From Terriglobales bacterium (lineage in GTDB: Bacteria; Acidobacteriota; Terriglobia; Terriglobales; Acidobacteriaceae), in contig JASHOU010000062.1 in NCBI GenBank assembly GCA_030038475.1, forward strand, positions 1 through 64,000: a stretch of 64,000 nt of DNA. Direction: 5' to 3'. This document shows positions 63,082-64,000 of the stretch, piece by piece; positions within the stretch are counted from its first letter, which is position 1; each line of letters opens with the position of its first letter. Both the position numbers and the translations under genes were made by a program. The notes below the pieces were generated by a model. The model saw nothing but the letters and a program-made list of their open reading frames with translations. It searched no databases and had not been told where the DNA came from.

Positions 63082-63440
63082 GCGAAACGCCGAAAAAAGC
63101 GTCGAACGAAGGCTTCCTGTGGCTGCTCTTCAGCGCCGGTGGAGTGGTCGCGGCGATTCTGATCCCGATTCAACTGTTCTTGTTCGGATTGGCATTTCCG
63201 CTCGGTTGGCTTCCGCAACCGAGCTACGATCATCTCGTGTATTTAATGAGTTCGCCCTGGGTGCGGCTTTATTTGTTCGTGATGTGCTCGCTGCCGCTGT
63301 TTCATTGGGCGCACCGATTTCGTTTTACACTTTACGATGGGCTGCAGGTCAAGCACCTGAACGAGGTGATATTCGCTTTTTGTTACGGCGGCGCGCTCGT
63401 GGGCACGGTACTGGCCGCATATCTGCTGTTAAGTATCTAA
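63078..63440 (+). CDS. frdD: Fumarate reductase membrane anchor subunit D
   Basis: 120 aa from the ATG at 63078, overlapping frdC in ATGA; E. coli FrdD is 119 aa. Three TMs (about 13-38, 58-80, 96-118) with HWAHRFRFTLYDGLQVKH between. It matches FrdD in length, place and topology. It finishes the type-D complex. Confidence 0.85.
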   Translation: MSETPKKASNEGFLWLLFSAGGVVAAILIPIQLFLFGLAFPLGWLPQPSYDHLVYLMSSPWVRLYLFVMCSLPLFHWAHRFRFTLYDGLQVKHLNEVIFAFCYGGALVGTVLAAYLLLSI

Positions 63441-63485
63441 CCGCGCCCGTTTCGGTTCTCAAGATTTTCGCTTAGGGAGGTTAAT

Positions 63486-64000
63486 TTGGAATTCACATTG
63501 AAGACAATTTCGAAAGACAGCATTCCGGAAGCGATTTCCAAAGTCGAACTCTATCGCTATCTCAATGAACCGGAGGAAGCGGAGTCGATCTGCCGCGACA
63601 TTCTTGGGGCCGACCCAGAGAACCAGTTGGCAATCCGGTTGTTAGGATTGACCCTGACCGACCAATTCGAAGGCCGGCATCCCGATCGCTATGCCGAGGC
63701 GGAAAAGATATTCCAGAGTCTGACGGATGCGTACGACAAGGTCTATTATCGCGGGCTTCTGCTGGAGCGGCGAGCCAAGGCGCAAATGAAAGCCGGAGTT
63801 TCGGCGCGCAGTCTGGTCGGATCGTTGCATGAAGCGATGCGCTGTTTCGAGGAAGCGGAGAAGGTTCGTCCACCGCACAACGACGACGCTATGCTGCGCT
63901 GGAACCGGTGCGTTCGTCTGCTGGAGAAACTGGGGCATGCCCCAGTCGAAGAGAAAGAGACGGCGTTCGAAGACCACGACACGCCACCGATCAAGATTGC
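63486..64000 (+). CDS. TPR-like helical protein (partial, runs off the window)
   Basis: An open frame from TTG at 63486 to the window end (171 codons, no stop). GGGAGG lies 5 nt before the TTG, which fixes the start. The sequence has TPR-like helices (AISKVELYRYLNEPEEAESICRDIL, AEAEKIFQSLTDAYDKVYYRG, SLHEAMRCFEEAEKVRPPHND), so it is a helical repeat protein with no signal peptide. It starts 45 bp after frdD in the same direction and may be part of that operon. The C-terminus is missing. Confidence 0.72.
   Translation, partial: MEFTLKTISKDSIPEAISKVELYRYLNEPEEAESICRDILGADPENQLAIRLLGLTLTDQFEGRHPDRYAEAEKIFQSLTDAYDKVYYRGLLLERRAKAQMKAGVSARSLVGSLHEAMRCFEEAEKVRPPHNDDAMLRWNRCVRLLEKLGHAPVEEKETAFEDHDTPPIKI

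Overview
The window looks like chromosomal DNA from a soil-type member of Acidobacteriota (Terriglobia-like). The reasoning rests on recognised families, not on a database search. Pointers are a VWFA-related protein of the acidobacterial type, secreted SpoIVB (S55)-domain proteins, DUF3857/transglutaminase/TPR proteins, ECF sigma factors beside Ser/Thr kinases, MerR-TPR and GAF regulators, moderately high GC, and frequent GTG/TTG starts with good Shine-Dalgarno sites. I see no phage, plasmid, insertion sequence or CRISPR array.

Layout. 0.1-9.4 kb: tRNA-Glu, a GAF protein, a DUF4149 membrane protein, an M28 peptidase, a YchF-type NTPase, a ZIP transporter, and a LolC/LolD-type exporter whose two genes are separated by a B12-binding radical SAM enzyme. 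9.6-28.6 kb: ClpC, a series of exported proteins (DUF3857-transglutaminase-TPR, a TrbI-like protein, a membrane-anchored trypsin-like protease, an Ig-like lipoprotein, a beta-propeller protein and an S55 protein, a VWFA protein), small redox/cupin genes, and purB. 28.7-35.6 kb is regulatory: a MerR-TPR protein, an ECF sigma/zinc anti-sigma pair followed by exported MsrA, and a second ECF sigma beside a large Ser/Thr kinase. 35.8-43.1 kb: priA, an M50 protease, HU, dcd, an unknown protein and a TMTC-like membrane glycosyltransferase.

43.2-56.0 kb is a catabolic island. Protocatechuate is cleaved and processed by pcaHG-B-D-C, with an aldehyde dehydrogenase at the operon end. An HxlR regulator is translationally coupled to a thiolase. 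Facing them is a five-gene set: saccharopine-dehydrogenase-like oxidoreductase, acyl-CoA ligase, stand-alone lipoyl carrier, and 2-oxoacid dehydrogenase E1 alpha and beta. 57.0-59.9 kb is a nucleobase salvage operon (cytosine deaminase, adenosine deaminase, purine permease). 60.0-63.4 kb is frdABCD, and a TPR-like gene runs off the right edge.

The most unusual feature is not a gene. At about eleven boundaries between genes there are short arrays of degenerate 7-mers or 8-mers kept in strict register, often as an array, a spacer and the reverse-complement array. Different boundaries use different unit sequences. The arrays appear oriented: units read towards a start codon are of the ACTGAGA/TTGAAAC/AATTACC/GATGACC kind, and units after a stop codon are the complementary CAGTTCT/GGGTCATC kind. 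Other points of interest are an anti-sigma factor carrying an Ada-like Cys4-type domain outside the membrane, the lipoyl-carrier/E1 gene set without E2 or E3, a perfect CRP-type palindrome and a tRNA-Arg-like remnant before lolD, and three TATNAT-N7-ATG leaderless-type promoters.
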